Source: Bacteroidia bacterium (lineage in GTDB: Bacteria; Bacteroidota; Bacteroidia; JAIBAJ01). Taken from it: a DNA stretch of 45,326 nucleotides. Under the pieces are notes generated by a model. The model saw nothing but the letters and a program-made list of their open reading frames with translations, searched no databases and was not told where the DNA came from. The DNA lies in NCBI GenBank assembly GCA_019695265.1, contig JAIBAJ010000018.1:1-45326 (forward strand). The letters run 5' to 3'. Shown here piece after piece: positions 26,109 to 34,254 of this stretch. Numbering within the stretch: the first letter of the stretch is position 1; every line of letters starts with the position of its first letter. A program made the position numbers and the translations under genes.

Positions 26109-27326
26109 TTATAACGATTCAGTATAATCCAGGTCTTTACCGAAGGTTTCAGAAATGGTCAGTGTTCCAAGCACGGCCAAACTCATACTGATAACCCCTA
26201 ATACAGCTGCTGCTGCAAGCAAACCCCACCCTGGAACCAATGCATTAAAACCTGAAGTGAGCAATACAGCGGAACCTCTAACAAAATTAGGAACCGTGGT
26301 TGCCACAGTGGCTCGAATATTAGTACCAAATTGTTCTGCTGCAACCGTGGCAAATAAAGCCCAGTATCCGGTTGAAGTTCCAAGTAAAAAACACATAAAA
26401 TAAAATGTGTTGAGGCTCATACCCGGAACAGCCAGGTAATAAGCAATACAAGCTGAACTAAAAAATACAAATCCCAAAATTACATTACGCCTTGATTTAA
26501 GCAGTTGACTAAGGATTCCGCTCAAGAAATCGCCTGCACTCAAACCTAAATAGGCATACATAACAGCTTTGGGGGCTTCGACTATACCATCAACTTGCAT
26601 TGCTTTGGATAGTTCAGGAGAAAAGATAATTAGGATGCCTATTATGTACCAAATTGGAACACCAATTAATACACAAGCTAAGTATTTAATGGTTCGCTTT
26701 GAATCATAAAATATTTTATGAAATGCCCCACGCTCTATACCACTTTGTTTCACCTGTGAAAACATTCCCGACTCAAATGTTCCAACTCTTAATACTAATA
26801 AGGCTAATCCTAAACCTCCTCCGATATAGTAAGAGGTACGCCAATTAAACTTGTCGCCTATGATGGATGCTAATACTGCACCCAAAGCGCCAAACGTAAC
26901 AATTACCATGGTTCCCCAGCCACGTTTATCCTTGTGCATAGATTCAGAAACCAAGGTTATTCCAGCACCCAACTCCCCTGCCAATCCAATACCTGCAATA
27001 AATCGTAAAGCCGCATACTGGTCAATTGTTTGAACAAATCCATTCAAAATATTGGCCGTAGAATATAAAAAAATAGACCCGAACAATACAGAAACCCGCC
27101 CTTTAATATCCCCAAAAACTCCAAAAATGAGCCCACCTAATAACATACCTGCCATTTGCCAATTAAACAATACACTTCCAACAACCCTTAATTCATTTTC
27201 AGCAATTCCTAATTCTAACAGGCTAGGCTTTCTAACAATACCAAATAAGGTAAGGTCATAGATATCTACAAAATATCCAAGGGCTGCAATTACAACCAAT
27301 AAGGTCTGCTTTCGGGTAATACTCAT
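26109..27326 (-). CDS. MFS transporter
   Basis: A 405-aa inner-membrane transporter of the major facilitator superfamily with 12 predicted helices. The first helix holds ALGYFVDIYDLTLFG. The loop between helices 2 and 3 carries GVFGDIKGRVSV, the classic MFS signature, and ERFGTN-like AEQFGTNIRATVATT is in the second half. This pattern is closest to the metabolite/sugar:proton symporter group; the substrate cannot be told. The start is placed at ATG 27326. A GTG at 27371 would add 15 non-conserved residues and would include a TACCTTTC promoter-like box at 27340-27347. It converges on the end of module B with 7 bp between stops. Confidence 0.88.
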   Translation of the reverse strand: MSITRKQTLLVVIAALGYFVDIYDLTLFGIVRKPSLLELGIAENELRVVGSVLFNWQMAGMLLGGLIFGVFGDIKGRVSVLFGSIFLYSTANILNGFVQTIDQYAALRFIAGIGLAGELGAGITLVSESMHKDKRGWGTMVIVTFGALGAVLASIIGDKFNWRTSYYIGGGLGLALLVLRVGTFESGMFSQVKQSGIERGAFHKIFYDSKRTIKYLACVLIGVPIWYIIGILIIFSPELSKAMQVDGIVEAPKAVMYAYLGLSAGDFLSGILSQLLKSRRNVILGFVFFSSACIAYYLAVPGMSLNTFYFMCFLLGTSTGYWALFATVAAEQFGTNIRATVATTVPNFVRGSAVLLTSGFNALVPGWGLLAAAAVLGVISMSLAVLGTLTISETFGKDLDYTESL

Positions 27327-27398
27327 AAAAAAAAGTGGCGAAAGGTAATCAGGAAAATTACGTTTCGCCACAAGAAGATGGGGAGGATTTTTTTAGAT

Positions 27399-28283
27399 TT
27401 ATTTCCTCAGTTTATTTTTCCTATTCCAAAAGTTGGCATTAAGACCAAGTCCAAAAGAAACAGAAAGCTCATTAAGACTATAAGGTTTTAACCCTCCCAA
27501 ATGCCGTCCCATGGCATACCGGCCATTAACAAACAAATGGAAGAATTTAACTGCGTAAACATTAAAACCAAAATCAATACTTGCCATGGGATCAAATGAA
27601 ATACGGGTATCTTTTCTTGGCGGCTCATAAATAAAACCCCAGGTTCTAATTGATTCGTCATAGTAATTATCGTTGGTTTGGCAAATGGCAAAACCGGGTT
27701 GGAATCCTATAAAGGGGTCAAACATCTTGTCTTTAAGTAAATGAAACCGAAATCCGGTAAAATTCTTATGATTCATTTTAAGAATTGTCCCAATACCTCC
27801 AACGCTTAAGATACTATCCTCCGTACTTTTTGACATGTTGGTATTTAAAAAATAATAGGATGTACTGATAATAGAAATCCTTGGAGAAATATAATACTCC
27901 AAATCTCCACTCACATAAAAATTGACAAGATCTTGCTTGAGCATAAAACCCGGAGCAAAACTTAATCCTGCTCGAATAATATGGTGATACTTATATGGTT
28001 TATACCCTTCCTCCTCCTCCACTTTTTTGCCGGGAGAATTGCTGCCTTTTGCTTTGTCTGCTGATTTTCTTTCTTTGGACATTTTTTCAATTTTGTCCAT
28101 AGAAAAAGTAAAAACCTGCCCATCGGTAGTAGTAACCGATACGGACTTTCCAGGTTCTTGGGCAGTGATAGTTCCTCTAATAACACTGCCATTTTTCAAA
28201 TAGATTATATCTTCCCAATTGTCCTGAGCGCTTGCGAAAAGACATGAAAAAGTGGTGATCAATACTAAAAGAATACGTTTCAT
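27399..28283 (-). CDS. Exported protein with beta-barrel-like C-terminal part
   Basis: A 294-aa protein with a signal peptide (LLVLITTFSCLFASAQ). Residues 20-65 form a small domain, WEDIIYLKNGSVIRGTITAQEPG then VTTTDGQVFTFSMDKIEKM, which is a pattern common in Bacteroidota envelope proteins. A charged linker (about 68-92) is followed by alternating strands (RAGLSFAPGFMLKQD, YVSGDLEYYISPR, SVSFGLGLNANFW) consistent with an 8-strand outer-membrane barrel. The function is unknown. It lies 18 nt after the gene at 28302-28952, probably in one transcript with it. Confidence 0.78.
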   Translation of the reverse strand: MKRILLVLITTFSCLFASAQDNWEDIIYLKNGSVIRGTITAQEPGKSVSVTTTDGQVFTFSMDKIEKMSKERKSADKAKGSNSPGKKVEEEEGYKPYKYHHIIRAGLSFAPGFMLKQDLVNFYVSGDLEYYISPRISIISTSYYFLNTNMSKSTEDSILSVGGIGTILKMNHKNFTGFRFHLLKDKMFDPFIGFQPGFAICQTNDNYYDESIRTWGFIYEPPRKDTRISFDPMASIDFGFNVYAVKFFHLFVNGRYAMGRHLGGLKPYSLNELSVSFGLGLNANFWNRKNKLRK

Positions 28284-28301
28284 TTCTTAGTTATTAAATG
28301 G

Positions 28302-28952
28302 TTACTTCCATAAATCAAACAACTTCACATTTAGGCTTAAGGTCACCAATAAGTGTCCTTCAAAATCAATTTTATTCGTTTTCTCAATAACCAAGGTTTT
28401 GCTAAACCTTTCACCTTCAATACGACTATGCATTCTTCCTCCCAAGTGGTTCATATATTGGCATGTGAGTGTTAAATCAAAATTGTTTGACAAATTATAG
28501 GAAGATCCTAATCCCATTTGAACAGCCATACTGTACTTGCGCTGTTCGTTGGATGGATTATTATTCTCATAAACCCTTGCACCATCAAAACAATGGCCGG
28601 CTATGATATAGGGTGTAAATTTGCCTTTGACCTTTTCTGCATTAAATGGATAAATCATGACACTCCATCCGATGTGCATGTCTTTTCTGGTACCAATATC
28701 CCCAACATTAACTGTGAAGAAATCGGCATACCATTCCGTATTAATTCGCTTAACCACTCGTAAACGAAATTGTCCCCCAACACCCATTCCAGCACCACCG
28801 GCATCATTAAAAAAACTACCGGTTGAGCGCATTCCCAACTCAAAATCACCACCTCCGTATAGTGGCTTTTGCTTTTCTTTTTCCTCCTTGGATTGACCAA
28901 AGCTTGAAAAAACGGAAAGTCCCATGAGGAACAAAAGAATAACCTTTTTCAT
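28302..28952 (-). CDS. Small outer-membrane beta-barrel-like protein
   Basis: A 216-aa protein with a signal peptide (ILLFLMGLSVFSSFGQ). It has alternating strands with Gly-rich turns (GGDFELGMRSTGSFFND, GVGGQFRLRVVKRIN, MGLGSSYNLSNNFDLTL) and a C-terminal strand LVTLSLNVKLFDLW. It resembles porin-family or OmpW/OmpA-type barrels of Bacteroidota, but no specific ligand or function can be named. It is followed closely by the other barrel-like protein and preceded by the thioredoxin-like gene on the same strand (54-nt gap). Confidence 0.75.
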   Translation of the reverse strand: MKKVILLFLMGLSVFSSFGQSKEEKEKQKPLYGGGDFELGMRSTGSFFNDAGGAGMGVGGQFRLRVVKRINTEWYADFFTVNVGDIGTRKDMHIGWSVMIYPFNAEKVKGKFTPYIIAGHCFDGARVYENNNPSNEQRKYSMAVQMGLGSSYNLSNNFDLTLTCQYMNHLGGRMHSRIEGERFSKTLVIEKTNKIDFEGHLLVTLSLNVKLFDLWK

Positions 28953-29006
28953 GTTGTTTAATGTTTAACGATAAGGAAGGAAGATTTAGTATTGGTATTA
29001 ATTCAA

Positions 29007-29486
29007 CTATTTGGTTAACAGCAACTTGCTGAGTAAATCGGACTCAAAATTAAGTTTGGGCGTTTCTTCCATTACTGAAATTACTTGTCCATTTTCAAGT
29101 TCCCAAAAAACGGTAGGTAGCAGTTTTGCACCATAGGCCTTCAGCCAATCGGCAGGTTGATTCTTTTCCCGGTTTACACCAATTAATTCGCACTTGTTTT
29201 GTAAACCCAGTTCTGTGAGTACCTTCCAAATTCCGGGCAGTTGCTCCTGACTATCACTACACCAGGTTCCAATGAATAAATATACCTTTTTTACTCCAGT
29301 CAAATAAGGCTTTAATTCGGCTAATTTGTTTGCCTGAACAGAGTATTGGTCATAGTTTCTAGAAAAACCTTCCCAGCCGGCAACTGCACCAAGTTCATTT
29401 ATCGATAATCGACCAATCAGGACAGAATCTTGAGCTTTGCCAACCATTGAACCTAGTACCATTCCAAAGAGTATTAATAATCGCAT
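29007..29486 (-). CDS. Exported thioredoxin-like protein with a single-Cys motif
   Basis: A 159-aa protein with a short signal peptide (LLILFGMVLGSMVGKAQ), predicted in the periplasm. The thioredoxin-fold region has KKVYLFIGTWCSDSQEQLPGIWKV and the cis-Pro strand AKLLPTVFWELENGQ. The active-site motif is WCSDS at residues 75-79, so the second Cys of CxxC is absent. A thiol-disulfide exchange by the usual two-Cys path is therefore unlikely; a monothiol or a binding role is more plausible. A CACCTTTG box at 29497-29504 on the minus strand lies 10 nt upstream. Confidence 0.8.
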   Translation of the reverse strand: MRLLILFGMVLGSMVGKAQDSVLIGRLSINELGAVAGWEGFSRNYDQYSVQANKLAELKPYLTGVKKVYLFIGTWCSDSQEQLPGIWKVLTELGLQNKCELIGVNREKNQPADWLKAYGAKLLPTVFWELENGQVISVMEETPKLNFESDLLSKLLLTK

Positions 29487-29504
29487 TTTAAGAATTCAAA
29501 GGTG

Positions 29505-30124
29505 CATCTTTTTAATTAAGTTGCAGCATAAATTATTAAGGATTTGCACCAAAAAATTAAATCTCAAGGCCTGAAAAATACATGATAAATTGCCTTGGTA
29601 GATTAATTTCAATGGTTCAAACATTAGTCTCTCATTTTACCTTTCTTCTAAAAATTTGCAAATCACCAATTCTGGTTAACTGCCAATCAAACAACACTAC
29701 CTTCGGTAAAAGCCGATATTAAATTTATAGTATGCCTAAACAGCTAATGCAAAGGCACTTCCCACTGTAATTTCCAAAATTGCCTTGATTTATATCCAAA
29801 TAACACTTGGTTTAAAAAAGGATTGAGCCAATGCTTTTTTGAACTTTCTAAAAAAACAGCTTGCAATGAACCAGATTATTTTCAAATGGCACTTCGATTG
29901 AAACACTGGTTCATTAATTTAACCTGTAATTTAATTTCAGCAGATGTTTAAAAAGGTTTAACCAGGAATGGAAAAAAAGAAGGAATTATAAAGGGATTAA
30001 AAATTTGGATTTTAACCCTTTAAACTAAGATCACCCCATCTCATTTTCAGGATTAAACCAACTAAATCCGACCATTCAACTATGGAAGTCACTTTCTGTT
30101 TTATCCTAGAATTGTCATAAGACA
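29505..30124. other. Intergenic stretch with no recognisable gene
   Basis: About 620 bp of AT-rich DNA between two divergent transcription units. No frame has protein-like composition and no tRNA or strong hairpin was seen. Only a 4-bp TACC/GGTA hairpin around 29699 was noticed. It may hold decayed sequence or regulatory sites that I cannot recognise. Confidence 0.5.
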
Positions 30125-30285
30125 TTTTAAACTACGTATCGAGACAAGTGTTAGGATGGTATACAAGTAGTCTTAGTTGGGAAAAAAACCTAACTAACAC
30201 TAGCTCGGGGTTAACCCGAATCTTCCCAAATCCCACCTCACTTGTCAATTGTTCACTTCGTTTCAAATGACAATTTCAGGTTTAA
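30125..30285 (+). repeat. Family 2 hairpin repeat, short copy
   Basis: The left part, 30125-30154 (CGAGACAAGTGTTAG at its end), and the right part, 30196-30285 (starting AACACTAGCTCGGGG), also occur at 43448-43477 and 43824-43913. The two parts pair: CGAG/CTCG and GTGTTAG/CTAACAC. Between them an inner hairpin TTAGTTGGG/CCTAACTAA encloses an A7 loop. The right part has AACCCGAA against TTCAGGTT and a second hairpin TTGTCAATTG/CAAATGACAA around TTCACTTCGTTT. This copy has a centre of only about 40 bp, against about 350 bp in the other copy. Confidence 0.8.
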
Positions 30286-30330
30286 TTGGGGTATGAAATA
30301 ATATTTGGAAAATGATTAGCTAATTCGTAT

Positions 30331-30338
30331 TAAATTTG
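30331..30338 (+). promoter_or_regulatory. -7 box of the FabH-like gene
   Basis: TAAATTTG, a TAnnTTTG match, ends 7 nt before the TTG start at 30346, so the mRNA would have almost no leader. Confidence 0.45.
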
Positions 30339-30345
30339 CGCCCTT

Positions 30346-31518
30346 TTGAAAAAAAAGGACTACCAAACAACAACATTGCAAGGAAAAGCCTATATAACCA
30401 GATTAGCCAAGTTTTTGCCCAACGAACCCATTGAAAATGAAGAGATGGAGCAATACTTAGGCATGGTCGGAAACGAACCATCCAAAGCCCGAAGAATAGT
30501 TCTTCGAAGCAATGGAATAACCAAACGATATTACGTATTGGACCGCAACGGTCAGTTAAGCCACAACAATGCCCAACTCGCTGCAAAAGCCATTGAAAAC
30601 CTTTATGGAAATGGATTTTCAGTTGAAAATTTGGAAATGATTGCTTGTGGAACTTCGCTAACTGATCATATTTTACCTTCTCTGGCCTCTGCTGTACATG
30701 GAGAAATTAAAGGTAGACCCATGGAAATTTTTGCCCAAGCCGGGGCTTGTTGTTCAGGAATGCATGCTTTAAAATTTGGCTACCTTTCTGTTATAAGCGG
30801 CAACACACAAAATGCCGTTTCTACCGGTTCGGAAATGATCTCGCCCATGTTTCTTTCCAAAAATTATGAGCCTGAATACGAGAAATTAAAAGAATTGGAA
30901 GAGCGCCCAATTATAGCTTTTGAAAAGGAATTTTTACGTTGGATGTTAAGCGACGGTGCTGGTGCTGCCTTGATTGAAAACAAACCCAATTCAGAAGGAC
31001 TTTCTTTGGAAATCAATTGGATTGAAACCGTTTCATTTGCTCATGAATTGGAAACTTGTATGTATGCCGCAGCAAGTAAAAGAAATCAAGATGGAAGTTT
31101 GAAAGGTTGGAAAGAGTTTGGCCCTCACGACTTAATTGAACAAGGCGTTATGGCTATAAAGCAGGATGTTCGGTTATTGGAAAAAAACATTGCCCAAACC
31201 GGAGCCAAGGAACTTTCGAAAATAATGGCTAAACGGGGCTTGAAAGCTGAAGAAATTGATTATTTGCTACCCCATATTTCTTCTGAATTTTTTAGAAAAA
31301 AAGTGGCTGATGCCCTAGATGAAAATGGAATTGGTGTCCCTCAGGAAAAATGGTTTACCAATTTAACCAAAGTTGGAAATGTTGGGGCTGCCTCCATTTA
31401 CCTTATGTTGGAAGAATTGTTTTATTCAGGACAATTACAAAAAGGACAGAAAGTTCTTTGCTTAGTTCCTGAAAGTGCCCGTTTTTCCTATGCATTTGCT
31501 TTATTAACTGTTTGTTAA
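30346..31518 (+). CDS. Beta-ketoacyl-ACP synthase III-like enzyme
   Basis: A 390-aa thiolase-fold condensing enzyme. The Cys-His-Asn triad is visible: Cys136 in AQAGACCSGMHAL, His in LLPHISSEFF, Asn in LTKVGNVGAAS. It would condense an acyl starter with a malonyl-type extender. It is longer than housekeeping FabH (about 320 aa) and opens YITRLAKFLPNEPIENEEMEQYLG, a pattern of specialised Bacteroidota FabH-like proteins such as DarB-type enzymes for dialkylresorcinol/flexirubin lipids; that link is not proved here. The start is TTG; the next ATG would remove conserved residues. The hotdog protein gene follows immediately. Confidence 0.85.
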   Translation: MKKKDYQTTTLQGKAYITRLAKFLPNEPIENEEMEQYLGMVGNEPSKARRIVLRSNGITKRYYVLDRNGQLSHNNAQLAAKAIENLYGNGFSVENLEMIACGTSLTDHILPSLASAVHGEIKGRPMEIFAQAGACCSGMHALKFGYLSVISGNTQNAVSTGSEMISPMFLSKNYEPEYEKLKELEERPIIAFEKEFLRWMLSDGAGAALIENKPNSEGLSLEINWIETVSFAHELETCMYAAASKRNQDGSLKGWKEFGPHDLIEQGVMAIKQDVRLLEKNIAQTGAKELSKIMAKRGLKAEEIDYLLPHISSEFFRKKVADALDENGIGVPQEKWFTNLTKVGNVGAASIYLMLEELFYSGQLQKGQKVLCLVPESARFSYAFALLTVC

Positions 31519-31962
31519 ATGAAACCCCTGCTGGAGGGAAAAGCCCTATTCGATCTACTTCCTCAAAAACCACCCATGACCATGGTTCATCGGCTTTTGG
31601 AGGCAAATGATCTATTGGCTGTTTCTGAATTTACAGTTTTAACCGAAAACCCCTTTTTAGAAAACAATAGTTTGGCTTTACCCGGTTTAATCGAAAACAT
31701 TGCCCAAACTGTGGCTGCTCGCTCCGGTTACCTCTTTTCAAAGGAAGTCAGGGATAATCAGGATTTTAGCAACCCTCCAATCGGCTTTATCGGGGCCATT
31801 ACCAAATTATATTTCCACCAGGCTCCACCCCTTGGGTCCACCATTCGAACTACCATCAAAATAGAAGCCGAGTTGTCGGAGGTGAGCCTTATTGCCGGAG
31901 AATCGTATCTGAATGACCAATTGTTGGCATCTTGTTCCATGAAGGTTTTTCTTCGTAAGTAA
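31519..31962 (+). CDS. Hotdog-fold FabZ/ApeP-like protein
   Basis: A 147-aa hotdog-fold protein whose ATG directly follows the stop of the FabH-like gene, so the two are surely co-translated. Motifs are LLPQKPPMTMVHRLLEAND near the start (a position equivalent to the PHRxPFL region of FabZ, with Pro-Pro-Met), ALPGLIENIAQTVAARSGY for the central helix, and IGFIGAITKLYFHQAPPLGS. The usual catalytic His of FabZ (H in PHR) is not in the canonical place, so it may act as a non-canonical dehydratase (ApeP-like) or thioesterase. Specialised acyl-lipid synthesis is the likely context. Confidence 0.78.
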   Translation: MKPLLEGKALFDLLPQKPPMTMVHRLLEANDLLAVSEFTVLTENPFLENNSLALPGLIENIAQTVAARSGYLFSKEVRDNQDFSNPPIGFIGAITKLYFHQAPPLGSTIRTTIKIEAELSEVSLIAGESYLNDQLLASCSMKVFLRK

Positions 31963-31990
31963 TTTCTTTTCTTCTCTTGGTTCAAACCCT

Positions 31991-31998
31991 TATTTTTG
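31991..31998 (+). promoter_or_regulatory. -7 box upstream of the DUF4199 gene
   Basis: TATTTTTG, a TAnnTTTG match, lies 21 nt before the ATG at 32020. Confidence 0.4.
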
Positions 31999-32019
31999 TC
32001 AAACACTTTTAATTAAATC

Positions 32020-32553
32020 ATGGAAAATTCTGAAAACTTTTCGCCATTAAAAAATGCGATGAATTTTGGAGCTATGCTCGGATTATCAAGCATTCTAATT
32101 AGCTTCTTAACCCAAGTTTTGAAGATTCGTGAAAGCATGATTCCTTCTATTTTGACTTATGCTTTGGTTGTACTTTTTATTGTTTTAGGTGCCAATTTCT
32201 TTAAAAAGAATAACAATGGTTTTATGTCCTATGGCGAAGGAATTAAACAAGGGGTATTAACCTCCCTGTTTGCCTCCATTCTAACAGCCTTCTTTATTTA
32301 TACATTCTTTCGATTTATTTCACCCGAAAGTTTGCAAGAATTGAGAGATTTGGCCGAAATTCAAGCCGAAGAACAAACCAAATCTGAAAAGGAATTTGAA
32401 ATGGCCATGAAAATTCAAAATTGGATTATTAGTCCGGGTCCAATTGCGGTTTTAACCATTCTTACCAATACTTTTTTTGGTTTATTTGCCTCGTTAATCA
32501 CCTCCGCCTTTCAAAAAAAGGAGGACAATTCCTTTGAAAGCAATTTTAAATAA
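32020..32553 (+). CDS. DUF4199 membrane protein
   Basis: A 177-aa inner-membrane protein with four hydrophobic helices (about 15-35, 45-62, 80-100, 140-165). The loop with FKKNNNGFMSYGEGIKQGVLTSLFASI is the signature of DUF4199. The EEQTKSEKEFEMAMKIQNW stretch is a soluble helix between helices 3 and 4. The function is unknown. In Bacteroidota this family is often next to a GT2 gene with two C-terminal membrane helices, as it is here, which suggests a shared membrane lipid or glycan role. Confidence 0.85.
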   Translation: MENSENFSPLKNAMNFGAMLGLSSILISFLTQVLKIRESMIPSILTYALVVLFIVLGANFFKKNNNGFMSYGEGIKQGVLTSLFASILTAFFIYTFFRFISPESLQELRDLAEIQAEEQTKSEKEFEMAMKIQNWIISPGPIAVLTILTNTFFGLFASLITSAFQKKEDNSFESNFK

Positions 32554-32587
32554 ATCTTAAAGTTGTATTTGGCTTTCAGATAATAAA

Positions 32588-32595
32588 CACCTTTG
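32588..32595 (+). promoter_or_regulatory. -7-like box abutting the GT2 gene
   Basis: CACCTTTG (one mismatch to TAnnTTTG), then CAAC, then the ATG at 32600: the 4-nt leaderless arrangement. Confidence 0.42.
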
Positions 32596-32599
32596 CAAC

Positions 32600-33535
32600 A
32601 TGGATATTAGTGTCATCGTTCCATTATTAAATGAAGAACAATCCTTGGCTGAACTTGCTTCCTGGATTGAAAGGGTGATGCTTGCCAACCAATTCAGCTA
32701 CGAAATACTTTTCATTGACGATGGAAGCACCGACCAAAGTTGGAAAGTAATTAAAGAATTAAGCGCACAAAAACCGGAAATCAGAGGAATTAAATTCCGC
32801 AGAAATTATGGAAAATCGGCGGCTTTAAACACCGGATTTCATGCCTGCAAGGGCCGTATTGTTATTACCATGGATGCCGATTTGCAAGACAGTCCGGATG
32901 AAATTCCAGAGTTGTACCAAATGGTTACCCAAGGAAAATTTGATTTGGTATCGGGATGGAAGAAGAAACGGTACGACAATGCATTCACCAAAAATCTGCC
33001 TTCTAAACTATACAATGGAGTAAACAGATGGATTTCCGGAATTGAGTTACACGATATGAATTGCGGATTGAAAGCCTACCGCTCCGAAGTGGTTAAATCC
33101 ATTGAAGTTTATGGCGAAATGCATCGCTACATTCCGGTAATTGCCAAATGGGCCGGGTTTAAAAAAATTGGCGAGAAACCGGTTCAACACCAGGAACGAA
33201 AATATGGCAATTCCAAGTTTGGCCTCGAACGGTTTGTCAATGGTTTCCTTGATTTACTTACCATAACTTTTGTCTCCCGTTTCGGCAAAAAACCCATGCA
33301 TTTCTTCGGAACCTTGGGACTGTTATTCTTCTTTATTGGACTTAGCATTGCCAGTTACCTCACCTTTGCCAAATTCGTTTTTCATTCCTATAAAATGACG
33401 GAAAGACCATTGTTTTATTTTGGAATTTTGGCCATGATTATTGGAACACAGCTATTTACCACCGGATTTTTAGCAGAATTGGTTTCCAGAAACGCCCCGG
33501 ATAAAAACCATTACCTCATCGAAGAGGAATTTTAA
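32600..33535 (+). CDS. DPM1/GtrB-type family 2 glycosyltransferase
   Basis: A 311-aa GT-A enzyme with two C-terminal membrane helices (about 233-260 and 272-295). The nucleotide-sugar site is FIDDGSTDQSW, the metal site MDADLQDSPDEI, and the acceptor-side motifs are HDMNCGLKAYRSEV and MHRYIPVIAKWAGFK, followed by HQERKYGNSKFGLERF. It matches enzymes that load a sugar onto undecaprenyl phosphate or another polyprenyl phosphate at the inner membrane. The sugar is unknown. The pairing with DUF4199 is a recurrent one in Bacteroidota. Confidence 0.93.
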   Translation: MDISVIVPLLNEEQSLAELASWIERVMLANQFSYEILFIDDGSTDQSWKVIKELSAQKPEIRGIKFRRNYGKSAALNTGFHACKGRIVITMDADLQDSPDEIPELYQMVTQGKFDLVSGWKKKRYDNAFTKNLPSKLYNGVNRWISGIELHDMNCGLKAYRSEVVKSIEVYGEMHRYIPVIAKWAGFKKIGEKPVQHQERKYGNSKFGLERFVNGFLDLLTITFVSRFGKKPMHFFGTLGLLFFFIGLSIASYLTFAKFVFHSYKMTERPLFYFGILAMIIGTQLFTTGFLAELVSRNAPDKNHYLIEEEF

Positions 33536-33751
33536 TTATTCGACCCGAATCCCATTACGGTTAGCCTCACAGGTATTGCAATACGTTTTACCGTCGCAAC
33601 CAATTACACCCGGGCAATCCTGCGTGCAAGCCGCATTTTGATATTGGTTGTAAAGAGCCTGATCGAAACAATCATTCTTTTTGCACGAAGCCAAGGAAAA
33701 CAGAAGCAGAGCGCCTATTGCCCAAACCGTTGATTTTGATAGCTTTTTCAT
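33536..33751 (-). CDS. Small Kazal-type lipoprotein
   Basis: A 71-aa lipoprotein. The signal peptide ends in LFSLASC with the lipid-bearing Cys at residue 23. After the CKKND start come six Cys residues at 28, 42, 46, 52, 58 and 61 in a Kazal-like spacing. The core CPGVIGCDGKTYCNTCEA matches the Kazal signature (CDGKTY, then C-N-x-C-E). Kazal domains inhibit serine proteases by a tight loop, usually near the second Cys. The gene abuts the GT2 stop (0-nt gap, convergent). A role against own or foreign extracytoplasmic proteases is inferred. Confidence 0.85.
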   Translation of the reverse strand: MKKLSKSTVWAIGALLLFSLASCKKNDCFDQALYNQYQNAACTQDCPGVIGCDGKTYCNTCEANRNGIRVE

Positions 33752-33803
33752 ACTTCAAATATAGCTATTTTCCATTTTTCCTAATCAATTCTATTAATTA
33801 TTT

Positions 33804-34213
33804 GGCGGGCCCCCTTCGCCCAAGAAGGAAAGTGCAAGAACAGTCGAATGGCAATGGGCGTTCGGGTCACGCTATCGGCTGTAGTCCAAGCCAACTCCGC
33901 TAAACGCTGCGTTGGCTTGGAGCTACTTGCCTCTATCGTTGCCCGACCTAAGCCCAACCTTTCCCATTTGATACCATCTGAAGTGTCGTACTTAGAATTT
34001 TATACCCATTTTATATAACTTCAGAACAGCAGATATTTCCCGAACAAAGAACAAATTTCGGGGTTTGCACCTCGGGCAACGATAGAGGCAAGTAACCCAC
34101 AGGCCCACGCGGCGCTAGCCAAGTGGGCCGAGGATTACAGCCGATAGCGTGACCTGAGCCCATGGCTAAATTAATTTCAGTTGCCAACAGGTTGGAGGGC
34201 GAAGGGGCCCGCC
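33804..34213. repeat. Family 1 structured repeat, inverted pair, element 3
   Basis: Left arm 33804-33955 (+ sense) begins GGCGGGCCCCCTTCGCC. Right arm 34061-34213 (- sense) ends GGCGAAGGGGCCCGCC. The left core has the long perfect apical stem TCCAAGCCAAC/GTTGGCTTGGA. The right core has GTAATCC/GGGTTAC, and the apical GGCCCAC/GTGGGCC around GGCTAGCGCC. The centre is about 105 bp. The right outer end lies 42 nt after the holB stop (holB is on the minus strand and reads into this arm); the left end is about 50 bp upstream of the Kazal gene. Confidence 0.85.
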
Positions 34214-34254
34214 AAAACCTACTAAAAAAACACCATCAGAAAAAAACAAAAACC

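Noticed and set aside
26155-27261. Forward ORFs of 60-82 codons opposite the MFS gene
   Set aside because: They are antisense shadows rich in Pro and Thr with no start signals.
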